Origin: an uncultured Muribaculaceae bacterium | Lineage (GTDB): Bacteria > Bacteroidota > Bacteroidia > Bacteroidales > Muribaculaceae | DNA length: 64,000 nucleotides | NCBI GenBank assembly: GCA_944321705.1 | Contig: CALUMG010000012.1 | Span: 27,486 to 91,485 of the forward strand | Reading direction: 5' to 3' | Shown: positions 35,952 to 44,329 of the stretch, piece after piece | Layout: every line of letters begins with the position of its first letter | Position numbering within the stretch: the first letter of the stretch is position 1 | Translations under genes and position numbers: made by a program | Notes under the pieces: generated by a model | Seen by the model: the letters and a program-made list of their open reading frames with translations, nothing else | The model's database searches: none | What the model was told of the DNA's origin: nothing

Positions 35952-36893
35952 ATGGACGACATAATAGCAAACGCATTGCTCGATTCAGCCATTCTCGCAC
36001 CTTCGGGACATAATTCACAACCCTGGAAATTCAGGGTGGGTGAGGATTGCATTACGGTCATGCCTGATTTTTCCAAAAGGTTGTACATGGTAGATCCGCT
36101 CGACAGGGAGATTTTCATATCAATAGGTTGCGCGGTCGAAAATATTTGCATAACAGCCACTAAATTTAATTTAAAAGCTTTGGTGGAAATCAAGGATAAC
36201 AATGTTGACATTGCATTTGAAAGGTGTACCGACATTGTGGCTTCTCCTTTTGTATCGTTCATAGCCAAAAGGCAAACTAACCGAAACATCTTTGATAACA
36301 CATTGATTCACAAAAGTATCATTGACCATTTATCTTCAACAGGGGCTAAATTATATTCGCGAGGCTCGAAAGAATTTGATATAGTGAAGTCATTTGTCAA
36401 ACTTGGGAATTCAGCTCAAATGAAGGACAAGGATTTTGTCAATGAGCTAAAGGAATGGATGAGGTTGAATGAGACGCAAGCCGCTCGTGAGCTCGACGGG
36501 TTGAGCTATGACGTGATTGGCGCACCGAATATGCCTTCATGGATTTCGCGACCAATAGTGTCGTTGATGCTCAATGTCGCGATGCAAAACCGTTCTGACA
36601 TGAAGAAGCTGCAATCGTCGCCATTCATAGCCGCATTTGACGGACAAGATGACATGGCAGGATGGATTGAAACGGGGCGTCGCCTCGAAAGATTCTTGTT
36701 GATTGCGACCTCGCACAACATAGCGTGTGCATTCATCAATCAGCCGTGCGAAGTGGAATCGCTTGCGGTTGAACTTGGAAGGCAACTGCATTTGCAACAA
36801 AAATTGCAAATCTTGTTGAGAATAGGACATGCCTCGCCATCAAAACGCTCACGCCGCCGGCCTCGTGAAGCATTTATCGTTGACGACATGTAA
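35952..36893 (+). CDS. Acg-type nitroreductase-family oxidoreductase
   Basis: FMN-binding protein of the nitroreductase superfamily, closest in pattern to the Acg subgroup, which has two half-domains in one chain. 313 residues: ALLDSAILAPSGHNSQPWKFRV carries the N-terminal FMN motif; SFIAKRQTNRNIFDN is the second conserved block; GWIETGRRLERFLLIATSHNIACAFINQP is the C-terminal half-site. No signal peptide. Substrate is unknown; relatives reduce nitro compounds or bind flavin under stress. Monocistronic. Confidence 0.82.
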   Translation: MDDIIANALLDSAILAPSGHNSQPWKFRVGEDCITVMPDFSKRLYMVDPLDREIFISIGCAVENICITATKFNLKALVEIKDNNVDIAFERCTDIVASPFVSFIAKRQTNRNIFDNTLIHKSIIDHLSSTGAKLYSRGSKEFDIVKSFVKLGNSAQMKDKDFVNELKEWMRLNETQAARELDGLSYDVIGAPNMPSWISRPIVSLMLNVAMQNRSDMKKLQSSPFIAAFDGQDDMAGWIETGRRLERFLLIATSHNIACAFINQPCEVESLAVELGRQLHLQQKLQILLRIGHASPSKRSRRRPREAFIVDDM

Positions 36894-36969
36894 TCAGGAA
36901 ATATGCTTTTGCTATTATTTCCGATAAAGATAAGCAGGTTATATTTTCGCATTGTGGGCGAGTTTCATT

Positions 36970-37044
36970 ATATAGGATGCGTTTCGACTATGGAAAAATA
37001 ATCGAGTTCATTTTTCACATTGTACTTAACTTTCACTATATTTG
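36970..37044 (+). repeat. Promoter-carrying repeat, copy D, upstream of rubredoxin
   Basis: TATAGGATGCGTTTCGAC, palindrome GAAAAATAATCGAG..TTCATTTTTC, then TTTCAC and TATATTTG at 37037-37044. The box lies 34 bases before the rubredoxin ATG. Confidence 0.75.
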
Positions 37045-37077
37045 TATTGATTCAATTAATCAGTAATACTTTTTATT

Positions 37078-37239
37078 ATGGAAAAATATGTATGCGTAGT
37101 GTGCGGTTATGTATATGATCCGGCACAAGGAGATCCTGATAACGGAGTCGCTCCCGGAACTTCATTTGAAGATGTTCCTGAAGATTGGGTGTGCCCGTTG
37201 TGTGGAGTGGGAAAAGATCAATTTGAGAAAGAAGAATAA
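37078..37239 (+). CDS. Rubredoxin
   Basis: 53-residue iron-sulphur electron carrier in the cytoplasm. The two metal-binding pairs are [12 protein letters not shown] (C6 and C9) and [13 protein letters not shown] (C39 and C42), with the usual [20 protein letters not shown] between them. It probably carries electrons to peroxide- or superoxide-reducing enzymes. The nitroreductase gene upstream is a possible but unproved partner. Transcribed from repeat copy D and followed by a terminator. Confidence 0.97.
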   Translation: MEKYVCVVCGYVYDPAQGDPDNGVAPGTSFEDVPEDWVCPLCGVGKDQFEKEE

Positions 37240-37263
37240 AAATTGTCAATTTGAAAGTTTTTG

Positions 37264-37300
37264 AAAGGAGTCTGGTTGCTTTAGTAGTCGGACTCCTTTT
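37264..37300 (+). terminator. Terminator after rubredoxin
   Basis: AAAGGAGTC (37264-37272) pairs with GACTCCTTT (37291-37299), followed by a short T-run. Confidence 0.85.
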
Positions 37301-37365
37301 ATAATAATGACAGGTCGTTCTTAAAAAATAGAATTTGTTTTCTCGAGTCAAAGGTATTTATATAA

Positions 37366-37511
37366 TATGGGTTGCGTTTTGGCAGTGGGAAAAATAAGCA
37401 AGTTAAATTTTTAGATTTCACTATATTTGTAGAATATAGGATGCGCCTCGGCGATATGAAATTCAGAGCGAGCTCGAATTCTCCTATTGCGCTCGGCTTT
37501 CACTATATTTG
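37366..37511 (+). repeat. Promoter-carrying repeat, copy E (two units)
   Basis: TATATTTG boxes at 37422-37429 and 37504-37511, 82 bases apart, with ATATAGGATGCGCCTCGGC between. The second palindrome is centred on GAGCTC with GAATTC-type arms, different from all other copies. Confidence 0.78.
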
Positions 37512-37577
37512 TAATTAATGCGGCAGATGTCGTGTGTCTTGCCAGAAAAAACTGAAATTTATATACTATTAACTGTT

Positions 37578-37838
37578 ATGCTATTTGATAAGGAAGGAGT
37601 GCTTCGAATTGACGAAGCTATCATGAAGCGGCCCACGTTCTTAAAAATAATGGAGGACAATGTGGTTACCGATGAGGAGATTTTTGAACAAAGTAGAGTG
37701 GTTCTTGACTTGTTGCAAAAGGCCGAGAAAGAATTTTCTCCAAGCCAGTTGCAGATTGTCGAGGATTTGCTTGCCGAGACAGGCGTATTATTTGCCATCA
37801 GCCGAATTAGGGGAATGGCAAAGACTGAAGAAGTGTGA
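37578..37838 (+). CDS. Conserved-looking small protein of unknown function
   Basis: 86 residues from ATG 37578 (MLFDKEGVLRIDEAIMKRPTFLKIMEDNVVTDEEIFEQSRVVLDLLQ). An upstream in-frame ATG at 37518 would begin inside the promoter leader and is less likely. It is predicted all-helical and soluble, with no motif I recognise; the segment IMEDNVVTDEEIFEQ resembles an EF-hand-like or TerB-like acidic loop only loosely. It is driven by repeat copy E and is probably co-transcribed with the gene at 37868 (29-base gap). Confidence 0.65.
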   Translation: MLFDKEGVLRIDEAIMKRPTFLKIMEDNVVTDEEIFEQSRVVLDLLQKAEKEFSPSQLQIVEDLLAETGVLFAISRIRGMAKTEEV

Positions 37839-37867
37839 CAACATGGGAAACTAAAAATTAAAAGGCT

Positions 37868-38305
37868 ATGGGAGTATTTAAAACCGTAAAGACATTTTAT
37901 GCTTCACCATCGTTGATACCTGCTATCGTTCATGATATCGCGAATGTGTTTGCAATGGATGGATATGAGGTGAAGTATGAGAATCTGAACAATTGCGACG
38001 GAGGGTGCGACATGTCTTTAAGCAAAGGAGGATTGTTCAGGACTGTATTAGGATTGAAAACTGCATTGAAGGTGAAAATAATTCCCGGCAATAATTCGAT
38101 TATGATTGATGCCGGTATTGGAATCTTTGGACAACAGGTTATACCTACCATCATTACCATGTTTATTTTCTGGCCGGTAATTTTATCGCAATTATGGGGC
38201 ATAGTGAAGCAATCGCAACTCGATGATCGTGTGATGATCATAGCGGCTAACACGATTGCCCGTTCGGGCGGAGGTTATCCGGATGCCAGCAAGTACTATG
38301 GTTGA
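37868..38305 (+). CDS. Unknown protein with one membrane span
   Basis: 145 residues. The N-terminal half looks like a small alpha/beta domain (SLIPAIVHDIANVFAMDGYEVKYEN, then CDGGCDMSLSKGG), and one hydrophobic span (QQVIPTIITMFIFWPVILSQLWG) lies near residues 90-112. The C-terminus GGGYPDASKYYG is glycine-rich. I do not recognise a family. Cotranscription with the upstream small gene is likely. Confidence 0.65.
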   Translation: MGVFKTVKTFYASPSLIPAIVHDIANVFAMDGYEVKYENLNNCDGGCDMSLSKGGLFRTVLGLKTALKVKIIPGNNSIMIDAGIGIFGQQVIPTIITMFIFWPVILSQLWGIVKQSQLDDRVMIIAANTIARSGGGYPDASKYYG

Positions 38306-38383
38306 CGATTAATCGAGCATCATGACTGGAGTGTAGTGTGCTTGACGAGTTCTGACAATGTGACATTGACAGTAATAAAATAA

Positions 38384-38421
38384 GGCATGTATCGATGAAA
38401 AATTTGATACATGCCGTTTTT
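38384..38421. terminator. Bidirectional terminator between convergent genes
   Basis: GGCATGTATC (38384-38393) pairs with GATACATGCC (38406-38415), then GTTTTTG on the plus strand; it also serves the lptC operon end on the minus strand. Confidence 0.85.
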
Positions 38422-38455
38422 GTATATATTTGATGGTTAATGACGAATGTCACGG

Positions 38456-39103
38456 TTATTTATCTTTTGGGCGAACTGATGTCGTGTCGGTTATTGCAAT
38501 TGTAGAATCGGCAGCCAAGGCCGACGAGTCGGCCTTACGTCGAGCCGACATGCGTTCTTCGTCTATCGGGAATATGCCGCTTGGATGGTTCAGACTGTAG
38601 GTTGTCATGCGTTCGTTGGAGACGAAGCCGTATCCTTCTATTATGCGGTCGGCCTTTTCGATATGGACAAATGAGTCGGAATAAACTTTCTGTCGTTTTT
38701 GGGACCAGAATAATTGATTTGTGAGAATCAATTCTTTGCGCACATTGGAAATCTTGACATTGCCGTCGAGCCTCCACAGTTCTTCATCTTTGAAGTATTT
38801 TGCCGAGTCGCATCTTATTGATGCTTCGGTGTTGAAAACCGAGTCAAATTGTTCAAGAAGCAATCCTTGCGGGAATAGCCAAAATGGCTTTTCAGCTTCT
38901 TCAAACATGAGCCATGTGTCGGCAGTAATGCGGTATTTGGTCGTTCCCGAGTCGCTTATGAGCGTTACTACATCTTCTGTCACCATCGAGGGGGTAGTTT
39001 CAGGGTCGGTAGGCTTGTTGACGACGCTTTTCACCTCGTCACGGCATGACAGGAAAACGCAGCAGGCTACGAAAATCAAGAATATGTCGCGTAATTTCTC
39101 CAC
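38456..39103 (-). CDS. lptC: LPS export periplasmic protein LptC
   Basis: Bridges the inner-membrane LptBFG complex to LptA in lipopolysaccharide transport. 215 residues with an N-terminal signal anchor or lipobox (FLIFVACCVFLSC). The LptC/OstA beta-jellyroll is seen in TLISDSGTTKYRITADTWLMFEEA and EQFDSVFNTEASIRCDSAKYF, followed by WRLDGNVKISNVRKELILTNQLFW. A low-complexity Ala/Ser/Thr tail follows. Third in the coaX, outer-membrane protein, lptC run. Confidence 0.88.
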   Translation of the reverse strand: MEKLRDIFLIFVACCVFLSCRDEVKSVVNKPTDPETTPSMVTEDVVTLISDSGTTKYRITADTWLMFEEAEKPFWLFPQGLLLEQFDSVFNTEASIRCDSAKYFKDEELWRLDGNVKISNVRKELILTNQLFWSQKRQKVYSDSFVHIEKADRIIEGYGFVSNERMTTYSLNHPSGIFPIDEERMSARRKADSSALAADSTIAITDTTSVRPKDK

Positions 39104-39161
39104 GGGAAACAGGTTATTGTCGCATCAAAGCGTGTGTTGGTGTCACATCGGGAATTGTGGC

Positions 39162-40412
39162 TTATCTGATTTTGTCTTGCCAGAACCACATTTCGTTGAA
39201 GTTTATTCCTATTGTGAAATTGAAATAATTCTCCGAAATCAGTTTGTCGGGATAGGCCGACCTGTGCTTGTATTCAAAACCGATGTTTATTATAGTCTTT
39301 GTGCTTGGCGTTGGCAAGCCGAAACCTAATGCGATGCCGTAATCCTTGACGTTGTTCCCGCGCACGGTGATGTAGTCGTGGTTGAAATGTCCGCCTAAGC
39401 GATAGTTGATGCGTTGCAGGTAGTTTCCACGCACGTTTGGCGTATAAGACACACCAGCAGCCACTTTCCAGCGATTGTCGAAAACTGTCGACTCAAAGTT
39501 TTCCATGTCGGAGAATTTGGCGTCTTTCCAGTTTTGATAGGTGAAATCGGCTTCTACCATGAATTTCTTGTTGAAGTTGTAACTGATACCTCCGCCAATG
39601 GTCGTAGGAGCCGTGTATCCGTTTTTCATTGATGAATATCCTATGGTGTCGATTTCTGTCGTATTGTCGTTTGCCACGTCATATTTCGCGCCCCAAGTAT
39701 TGCCGAGGAATGTTTTTGACGGGGAATATACGACACCCACCGTAACGCTGTTTTTCTCGTTGATGTTAAGTGTGTATTGCGCACCGAGCGTGACGCCCCA
39801 GTCGCGTATTTGCATGACACGTTCAAACAGAGTCTGGCTTGAGATGTCGGTGGCAGTTATGTAAGTGTCGTTTACGATTGTTCCAAAGTTGTAAGAGATA
39901 TTGGCTCCTATCGAGAATCCGTTGAAAGGCCTGTAAGCTATGCCGGCATAAAGCATGTTGATGCCTCCCGAGCCGCTTCGCGAGTCGATTCCGTTATCCA
40001 TTTCGCTGCCGAAAGAGTATCCGACCGACGAGTAAGGCACGAGACCTATGCTACCGCCCACTTTTTTGCTTAATGGGAATTGCATTGTTATGTAATCAAG
40101 TCCGCCGCCGAAGCTGTGTCCGTTGGTAGTACCTTCTTTCGATTTCAAATTGGTAAAATCGAGTCCGAAGTCAAACAGGAATGTCAACGAGTCGCAGTTG
40201 GCATAGGATGCAGGGTTCTTGACATTGATTTGCCGGCCGTTGTTCATTGCATATCCAATACCGCCCATGGAGCGTTGGGTGCTGGTTGTGAAATCGCTCA
40301 ACGAGCCATATCCGAATTGCGAGTATGGGCTTAACTCATTTTGCGCAAACATCGAGCTTGCACATGTGATTGCTATTATTGCAATGATTGCGAGTAGTTT
40401 ATATGTTTTCAT
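39162..40412 (-). CDS. Outer-membrane beta-barrel protein (unnamed)
   Basis: 416 residues, signal peptide MKTYKLLAIIAIIAITCASSMFAQ. The rest is alternating beta-strand sequence (SIGANISYNFG, VTLGAQYTLNINEKNSVTVGVVY, KFMVEADFTYQNWKDAKF) with a C-terminal strand FTIGINFNEMWFW. The opening PYSQFGYGSL and RSMGGIGYAM pattern is common to a Bacteroidales barrel family related to FadL/PorV-like proteins. Ligand unknown. Its start overlaps the end of coaX by 14 bases, so the genes form an operon with lptC. Confidence 0.78.
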   Translation of the reverse strand: MKTYKLLAIIAIIAITCASSMFAQNELSPYSQFGYGSLSDFTTSTQRSMGGIGYAMNNGRQINVKNPASYANCDSLTFLFDFGLDFTNLKSKEGTTNGHSFGGGLDYITMQFPLSKKVGGSIGLVPYSSVGYSFGSEMDNGIDSRSGSGGINMLYAGIAYRPFNGFSIGANISYNFGTIVNDTYITATDISSQTLFERVMQIRDWGVTLGAQYTLNINEKNSVTVGVVYSPSKTFLGNTWGAKYDVANDNTTEIDTIGYSSMKNGYTAPTTIGGGISYNFNKKFMVEADFTYQNWKDAKFSDMENFESTVFDNRWKVAAGVSYTPNVRGNYLQRINYRLGGHFNHDYITVRGNNVKDYGIALGFGLPTPSTKTIINIGFEYKHRSAYPDKLISENYFNFTIGINFNEMWFWQDKIR

Positions 40413-41130
40413 TATAAGATAAAATTCTGTTTAATCCTATTGCAAGGAGATTTTCCACGACAACTGTTTCCCGTTGCACCATTCCTGCAAGGAAATGGCT
40501 GTCGCCCCCCGTCATGATTACTGTCAAGTCGCCTCCGGTTGAAGCCGCCATGCGGTCGATGAAATTTTCTATTTCGGCAACCAGTCCGCCTACGACTCCC
40601 GAGCGGATTGCGGTGACCGTGTCATAGCCAATATCGGGGATGTCGCCTTCGTAATTGACTAACGGCAAACGGCTTGTAAAATTGTTCAATGCCTCAAATC
40701 TCATCTTCAGCCCGGGTGAAATATTACCTCCCTTGAAGTGTCCGTCGGCAGTGACGATGTCGAGCGTGACGGCAGTTCCTGCGTCGATTATCAATGCATT
40801 CTTGCCCGGAGCATAAGTGTTGGCTCCGATGGCTGCGGCTATGCGGTCGTGGCCGAGAGTGCTTGGCGTGGCATAGTCGATAACCACAGGCATCGGCGTG
40901 TTTTCGTCGAGATAGATGAATGTCTTGACGTTATTGCGCAGCAGCCCCATGATTTCGGGATGAGGTTGCTGGACCGATGAATAGACTGCAGCATCGACCG
41001 GATAGTCTTTTATGAATTGCAAAAGGCTTCCGGGTGACATCGAGTCGAAGCGAGCTTCGGCGATAATCTCGCCCTTGTCGAATATCGACACTTTGGCCGA
41101 TGAGTTTCCTTGATCTATAGTGAGGTTCAT
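40399..41130 (-). CDS. coaX: Type III pantothenate kinase
   Basis: First step of coenzyme A synthesis, ATP plus pantothenate to 4'-phosphopantothenate. 243 residues with the ASKHA-fold motifs of CoaX: IDQGNSSAKVSIFD (phosphate 1), STLGHDRIAAAIGA, ALIIDAGTAVTLDIV (phosphate 2), GGNISPGLKMRFEAL and MTGGDSHFL (adenosine). Confidence 0.95.
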   Translation of the reverse strand: MNLTIDQGNSSAKVSIFDKGEIIAEARFDSMSPGSLLQFIKDYPVDAAVYSSVQQPHPEIMGLLRNNVKTFIYLDENTPMPVVIDYATPSTLGHDRIAAAIGANTYAPGKNALIIDAGTAVTLDIVTADGHFKGGNISPGLKMRFEALNNFTSRLPLVNYEGDIPDIGYDTVTAIRSGVVGGLVAEIENFIDRMAASTGGDLTVIMTGGDSHFLAGMVQRETVVVENLLAIGLNRILSYNENI

Positions 41131-41164
41131 GATTTGTTACACGTCTCTCTATATGTGTGCGTTG

Positions 41165-41172
41165 CAAAATTA
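41165..41172 (-). promoter_or_regulatory. Candidate -7 box (TAATTTTG) for coaX
   Basis: TAATTTTG on the minus strand, 35 bases before the coaX ATG. Confidence 0.5.
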
Positions 41173-41278
41173 CTAATAAGCTGCCAATTGTGGTAGAAAA
41201 TCATCATTTTTTGCCAAAATGGCGGTATTATAGCCGTTTTTTAACGATGGCAAAAGATGTTTTACCTGTTTTACACGA

Positions 41279-41677
41279 TTATTTTTTCATCTTTTCATTG
41301 CGCAGCTTCTTCCGTTCGACATAGTCGATGACAAGAGCCGAGTAGACTTGCAAGGCGGCTCCTGCCATGAGGAATCCGAGCCAGTCGTATCCCGTCGCGT
41401 AGGGGAAGAAGTGCATTTCGGCTGAGAATTTAAGATAGGCCGACACGCAATAGCAGATTGCCGACACGGTGGCGATGCGGTATAATCGTTTTATGCGCAG
41501 GTTGGTACCTGTGTAATTGTCCATGATTCTCACCACGAGCGTGGCAACGGCTCCTGCTGCGAAGACATAGTTGAATCCTGCCCATTTCACGAGTAGCAAT
41601 TGCAGCAACACAGGAATCATTATCATTAGCATTGCCACTGAGAGGATGTATCCGAGTATCCTTGTTTTTTTGTCCAT
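41279..41677 (-). CDS. Four-span inner-membrane protein, unknown
   Basis: 132 residues. Four hydrophobic spans: ILSVAMLMIMIPVLLQLLLV, NYVFAAGAVATLVVRIM, LYRIATVSAICYCVSAYL and WLGFLMAGAALQVYSALVIDYV, with a lysine-rich C-terminus (ERKKLRNEKMKK) that should face the cytoplasm. No family is recognised. It lies 69 bases after the DivIC-like gene in the same direction and may be in its operon. Confidence 0.7.
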   Translation of the reverse strand: MDKKTRILGYILSVAMLMIMIPVLLQLLLVKWAGFNYVFAAGAVATLVVRIMDNYTGTNLRIKRLYRIATVSAICYCVSAYLKFSAEMHFFPYATGYDWLGFLMAGAALQVYSALVIDYVERKKLRNEKMKK

Positions 41678-41746
41678 TTTTTCGTTTTTTATTTAATTGG
41701 CGGCTCGCAGTTTATGTCATTGCGAACCGCTTGCGATTTGCAATGT

Positions 41747-42064
41747 CTATTTTATGTCGGTTATGAACACTTCTTCGTTTTCGTGTTTCATCCCGTATCG
41801 TTCACGAGCGATTTTTTCGAGCGTTTCGGGGTCGGTGTTTAGTTGTATGGCCTTTTGCGAATAAATTTCGGCCGAATCGTTGTATTGCTTTATTTCGGCT
41901 TCAAGTTCATTGATTCGCTTTTGGTATCCGACGCGTTTTATATAGCTGTTGTCGCCCCATGTGGCCGAGAGAACGATTACTCCGACCACAATGATGAGAG
42001 GGATGTTGAATATCACCCTTAGCCATACCGAGTGGTTCTTGTCGTTTTTATTGCTTGTTGCCAT
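41747..42064 (-). CDS. FtsB/DivIC-type septum formation initiator
   Basis: Small bitopic cell-division protein. 105 residues with one span (IFNIPLIIVVGVIVLSATW), then a coiled coil (GYQKRINELEAEIKQYNDSAEIYSQKAIQL) and the conserved DPETLEKIARERYGMKHENEEVF block that defines DivIC/FtsB. It acts with FtsL and FtsQ at midcell in known systems. Confidence 0.9.
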   Translation of the reverse strand: MATSNKNDKNHSVWLRVIFNIPLIIVVGVIVLSATWGDNSYIKRVGYQKRINELEAEIKQYNDSAEIYSQKAIQLNTDPETLEKIARERYGMKHENEEVFITDIK

Positions 42065-42115
42065 TTTACAGTGAATGAGTGGAGATTAGACGTATTATTG
42101 TGTTGAGGTGAGAGA

Positions 42116-42796
42116 TTACATGTCGTCGAGCAGGTGCGGGCGCAGGGCTCGTGTGCGCTGCAACGACATTTCGTGCTTCCATTCGTTGATTTTGGCTTCG
42201 TGTCCTGAAAGGAGAATGTCGGGAACTTTCCATCCGTTGTATTCTGCCGGGCGAGTGTAAACCGGTGGAGCGAGCAGGTTGTCTTGGAACGAGTCGCTCA
42301 ATGCCGATTGCTCGTCGCCTATTGCGCCGGGGATGAGCCTCACCACGGCATCGGCAATGACAGCCGCAGGAATTTCACCGCCGGTGAGTACATAGTCGCC
42401 AATGCTTATCTCGCAGGTCACGAGGTGTTCGCGTATGCGGTAGTCGACACCTTTGTAGTGCCCGCACAGGATGATGATGTTATCGAGCATCGACAGCCTG
42501 TTGGCCATTGGTTGGGAGAATTGCTCTCCGTCGGGCGAGGTGAATATTACTTCATCGTAGTCGCGTTGCTGCTTCAGCGCGGTGATGCAACGGTCGACCG
42601 GCTCTATCTTCATGACCATGCCGGCTTCGCCGCCGAATGGGTAATCGTCGACTTTGCGATGCTTGTCGAGCGAGTAATCGCGCAGGTTGTGCACGACAAT
42701 CTCGGCGAGCCCTTTGTCTTGGGCGCGCTTCAATATCGAGCAGCTGAGCGGCGATTGCAGCATCTCGGGAATTACTGTTAATATGTCGATTCTCAT
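42116..42796 (-). CDS. trmD: tRNA (guanine-37-N1) methyltransferase
   Basis: Methylates G37 next to the anticodon to prevent frameshifting. 226 residues from ATG 42796, which starts [12 protein letters not shown]; the longer frame to 42886 crosses the promoter. SPOUT-fold knot motifs: [30 protein letters not shown] and [19 protein letters not shown]. The C-terminal DNA-binding-like domain ends [18 protein letters not shown]. Confidence 0.96.
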   Translation of the reverse strand: MRIDILTVIPEMLQSPLSCSILKRAQDKGLAEIVVHNLRDYSLDKHRKVDDYPFGGEAGMVMKIEPVDRCITALKQQRDYDEVIFTSPDGEQFSQPMANRLSMLDNIIILCGHYKGVDYRIREHLVTCEISIGDYVLTGGEIPAAVIADAVVRLIPGAIGDEQSALSDSFQDNLLAPPVYTRPAEYNGWKVPDILLSGHEAKINEWKHEMSLQRTRALRPHLLDDM

Positions 42797-42863
42797 CGTT
42801 GTGTCGTGTGAGGCTGCCGCGGCTGTGAATGCCGTGTCGGGGGCAGCCGTATCTGTCAGAGTG

Positions 42864-42871
42864 CAAAGATA
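42864..42871 (-). promoter_or_regulatory. Candidate -7 box (TATCTTTG) for trmD
   Basis: TATCTTTG on the minus strand, 68 bases before the trmD ATG, just after the adk terminator stem. Confidence 0.5.
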
Positions 42872-42877
42872 ACAAAT

Positions 42878-42911
42878 GCCGTCCACTTGTCAAAATCGAA
42901 GTGTGGACGGC
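42878..42911 (-). terminator. Terminator of adk
   Basis: GCCGTCCAC and GTGGACGGC arms (42878-42911) form a stem of at least 9 pairs right after adk. Confidence 0.7.
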
Positions 42912-42947
42912 ATCCGTAATGTCTTGCCATTGTCGGGCTGGTTGCTT

Positions 42948-43526
42948 TTATTGCTTTGCGTCGATGGCGGCTTTTATGTCTTCAAATATCTGCTCGATTG
43001 AGCCGAGGCCGTTGATGGCGGCGTAGTTGCCCTCGTTGATGTAATAGTCGCGAAGCGGGCTTGTCTGGTTGTGGTACACGTCGAGACGCTTCTTGATTGT
43101 TTCAAGGTTGTCGTCGCTGCGTCCCGATTCTTGTCCGCGCTTCAGCAGGCGAGTGACGAGTTCATCTTCCGGAACGTCGAGTCCAATCACGATGTTGACG
43201 TTGGCATTGCGCTTTTCAAGCATTTCCTTCAATGCCTTGGCCTGCTCGATTGTACGGGGGAATCCGTCGAAAATCACGCCTTTTGCTGTTTTTTCGGGAT
43301 TTTCTTCAAGAACGTTTTCGAGGATGTCAATCATCAGTTCGTCGGGGATTAGTTTCCCCTCGTTTATGTATGCGCTTGCGGTCTTGCCAAGCTCGGTGCC
43401 GCCTTTAATGTGGCTGCGCAACACGTCGCCTGTCGAGATGTGGAACAAGCCGTAGTGGTTGATGAGGTTTTCGCTTTGGGTGCCTTTGCCCGACCCCGGG
43501 GCTCCGAAAATTACTAAATTGAACAT
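42948..43526 (-). CDS. adk: Adenylate kinase
   Basis: Interconverts ATP plus AMP and 2 ADP. 192 residues, the short form. P-loop GAPGSGKGTQ at residues 8-17; AMP site ISTGDVLRSHI; FDGFPRTIEQAKAL; LID region RLLKRGQESGRSDDN, which lacks the zinc-binding cysteines. It is 73 bases after hpt in the same direction. Confidence 0.97.
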   Translation of the reverse strand: MFNLVIFGAPGSGKGTQSENLINHYGLFHISTGDVLRSHIKGGTELGKTASAYINEGKLIPDELMIDILENVLEENPEKTAKGVIFDGFPRTIEQAKALKEMLEKRNANVNIVIGLDVPEDELVTRLLKRGQESGRSDDNLETIKKRLDVYHNQTSPLRDYYINEGNYAAINGLGSIEQIFEDIKAAIDAKQ

Positions 43527-43599
43527 ATTTCCTTACTAAGTGTGTGATGTAATCCGATTTACGCTTTTCCGTGTCTGTGTATGGCCGCGCTGCTGCCTG

Positions 43600-44145
43600 T
43601 CATTTGTCTTGTTGCAAGATGAAGATGTCGCGCAGGTTGCGAGCCTTGCCGTCGATGTCGAGGCCATAGCCTATGATGAATTTTGGCGGGATGCTGAACC
43701 CTATGTAGTCGGGGCGCATGGCGGTCTTCAGCGACTCGGGCTTGAACAGGAGCGATGCCAGCTTGACGGTCTTGGGATGCTTCTCGCCAAGGACCTTTAT
43801 GAGCTGCTCGGCGGTAACGCCCGTGTCGACGATGTCTTCAACGATGATTACCGTCCGGCCTTTGATGTCTTCGTCCAGCCCCATCACTTGTTTCACGGTC
43901 CCGGTCGACGAAGTGCCTTCGTAGGACTTGAACCGGATGAACGATATTTCCGACCCTGCAATTTCGCAGGCGCGGAACAGGTCGGCGGCAAAGATGGCCG
44001 CGCCGTTTAGCACGCAGAGGAACAGAGGGTTGTCGTCGCCGTGGTCGCGCCTGATTTCCTCGGCCACGCGCTGCACTTGCTTCGCTATCTCATCCTGTTT
44101 CAGGTAAGGCTCGAACGTGAGTCCGTTAAAAGTGACTGTTTCCAT
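43600..44145 (-). CDS. hpt: Hypoxanthine phosphoribosyltransferase
   Basis: Purine salvage: hypoxanthine or guanine plus PRPP to IMP or GMP. 181 residues with the type I PRTase loop VIIVEDIVDTGVTAEQL, the flexible loop around SYEGTSSTG, and a base-binding C-terminus YIGFSIPPKFIIGYGLDIDGKARNL. Promoter box TACTTTTG at 44180-44173. Confidence 0.95.
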   Translation of the reverse strand: METVTFNGLTFEPYLKQDEIAKQVQRVAEEIRRDHGDDNPLFLCVLNGAAIFAADLFRACEIAGSEISFIRFKSYEGTSSTGTVKQVMGLDEDIKGRTVIIVEDIVDTGVTAEQLIKVLGEKHPKTVKLASLLFKPESLKTAMRPDYIGFSIPPKFIIGYGLDIDGKARNLRDIFILQQDK

Positions 44146-44172
44146 AAAAGACGGGCAATGTGTAATTTTTCA

Positions 44173-44180
44173 CAAAAGTA
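44173..44180 (-). promoter_or_regulatory. Candidate -7 box (TACTTTTG) for hpt-adk
   Basis: TACTTTTG on the minus strand, 28 bases before the hpt ATG. Confidence 0.5.
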
Positions 44181-44230
44181 CAAAAAAACTCGATTGCGGA
44201 CAATGCCGCACAGCGAAAAACATCCTGTCT

Positions 44231-44254
44231 CGGGACAGCAAAGGTGTCGTCCCG
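44231..44254 (-). terminator. Possible terminator of the capsule operon
   Basis: CGGGAC (44231-44236) pairs with GTCCCG (44249-44254) about 75 bases after the WecG stop. A T-run appears 10 bases further on. Weak on its own. Confidence 0.3.
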
Positions 44255-44329
44255 GCTTTGCGAGTTAAAAAAATTACAGGATAAGAGAGATGGTTATGAG
44301 AGATTTTAGGATATATGGTAATTTGTGGG

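Noticed and set aside
37578..37838. Reading the small helical protein as an EF-hand or TerB protein
   Set aside because: Only a short acidic stretch is similar; the required calcium-binding or TerB residues are not all present.
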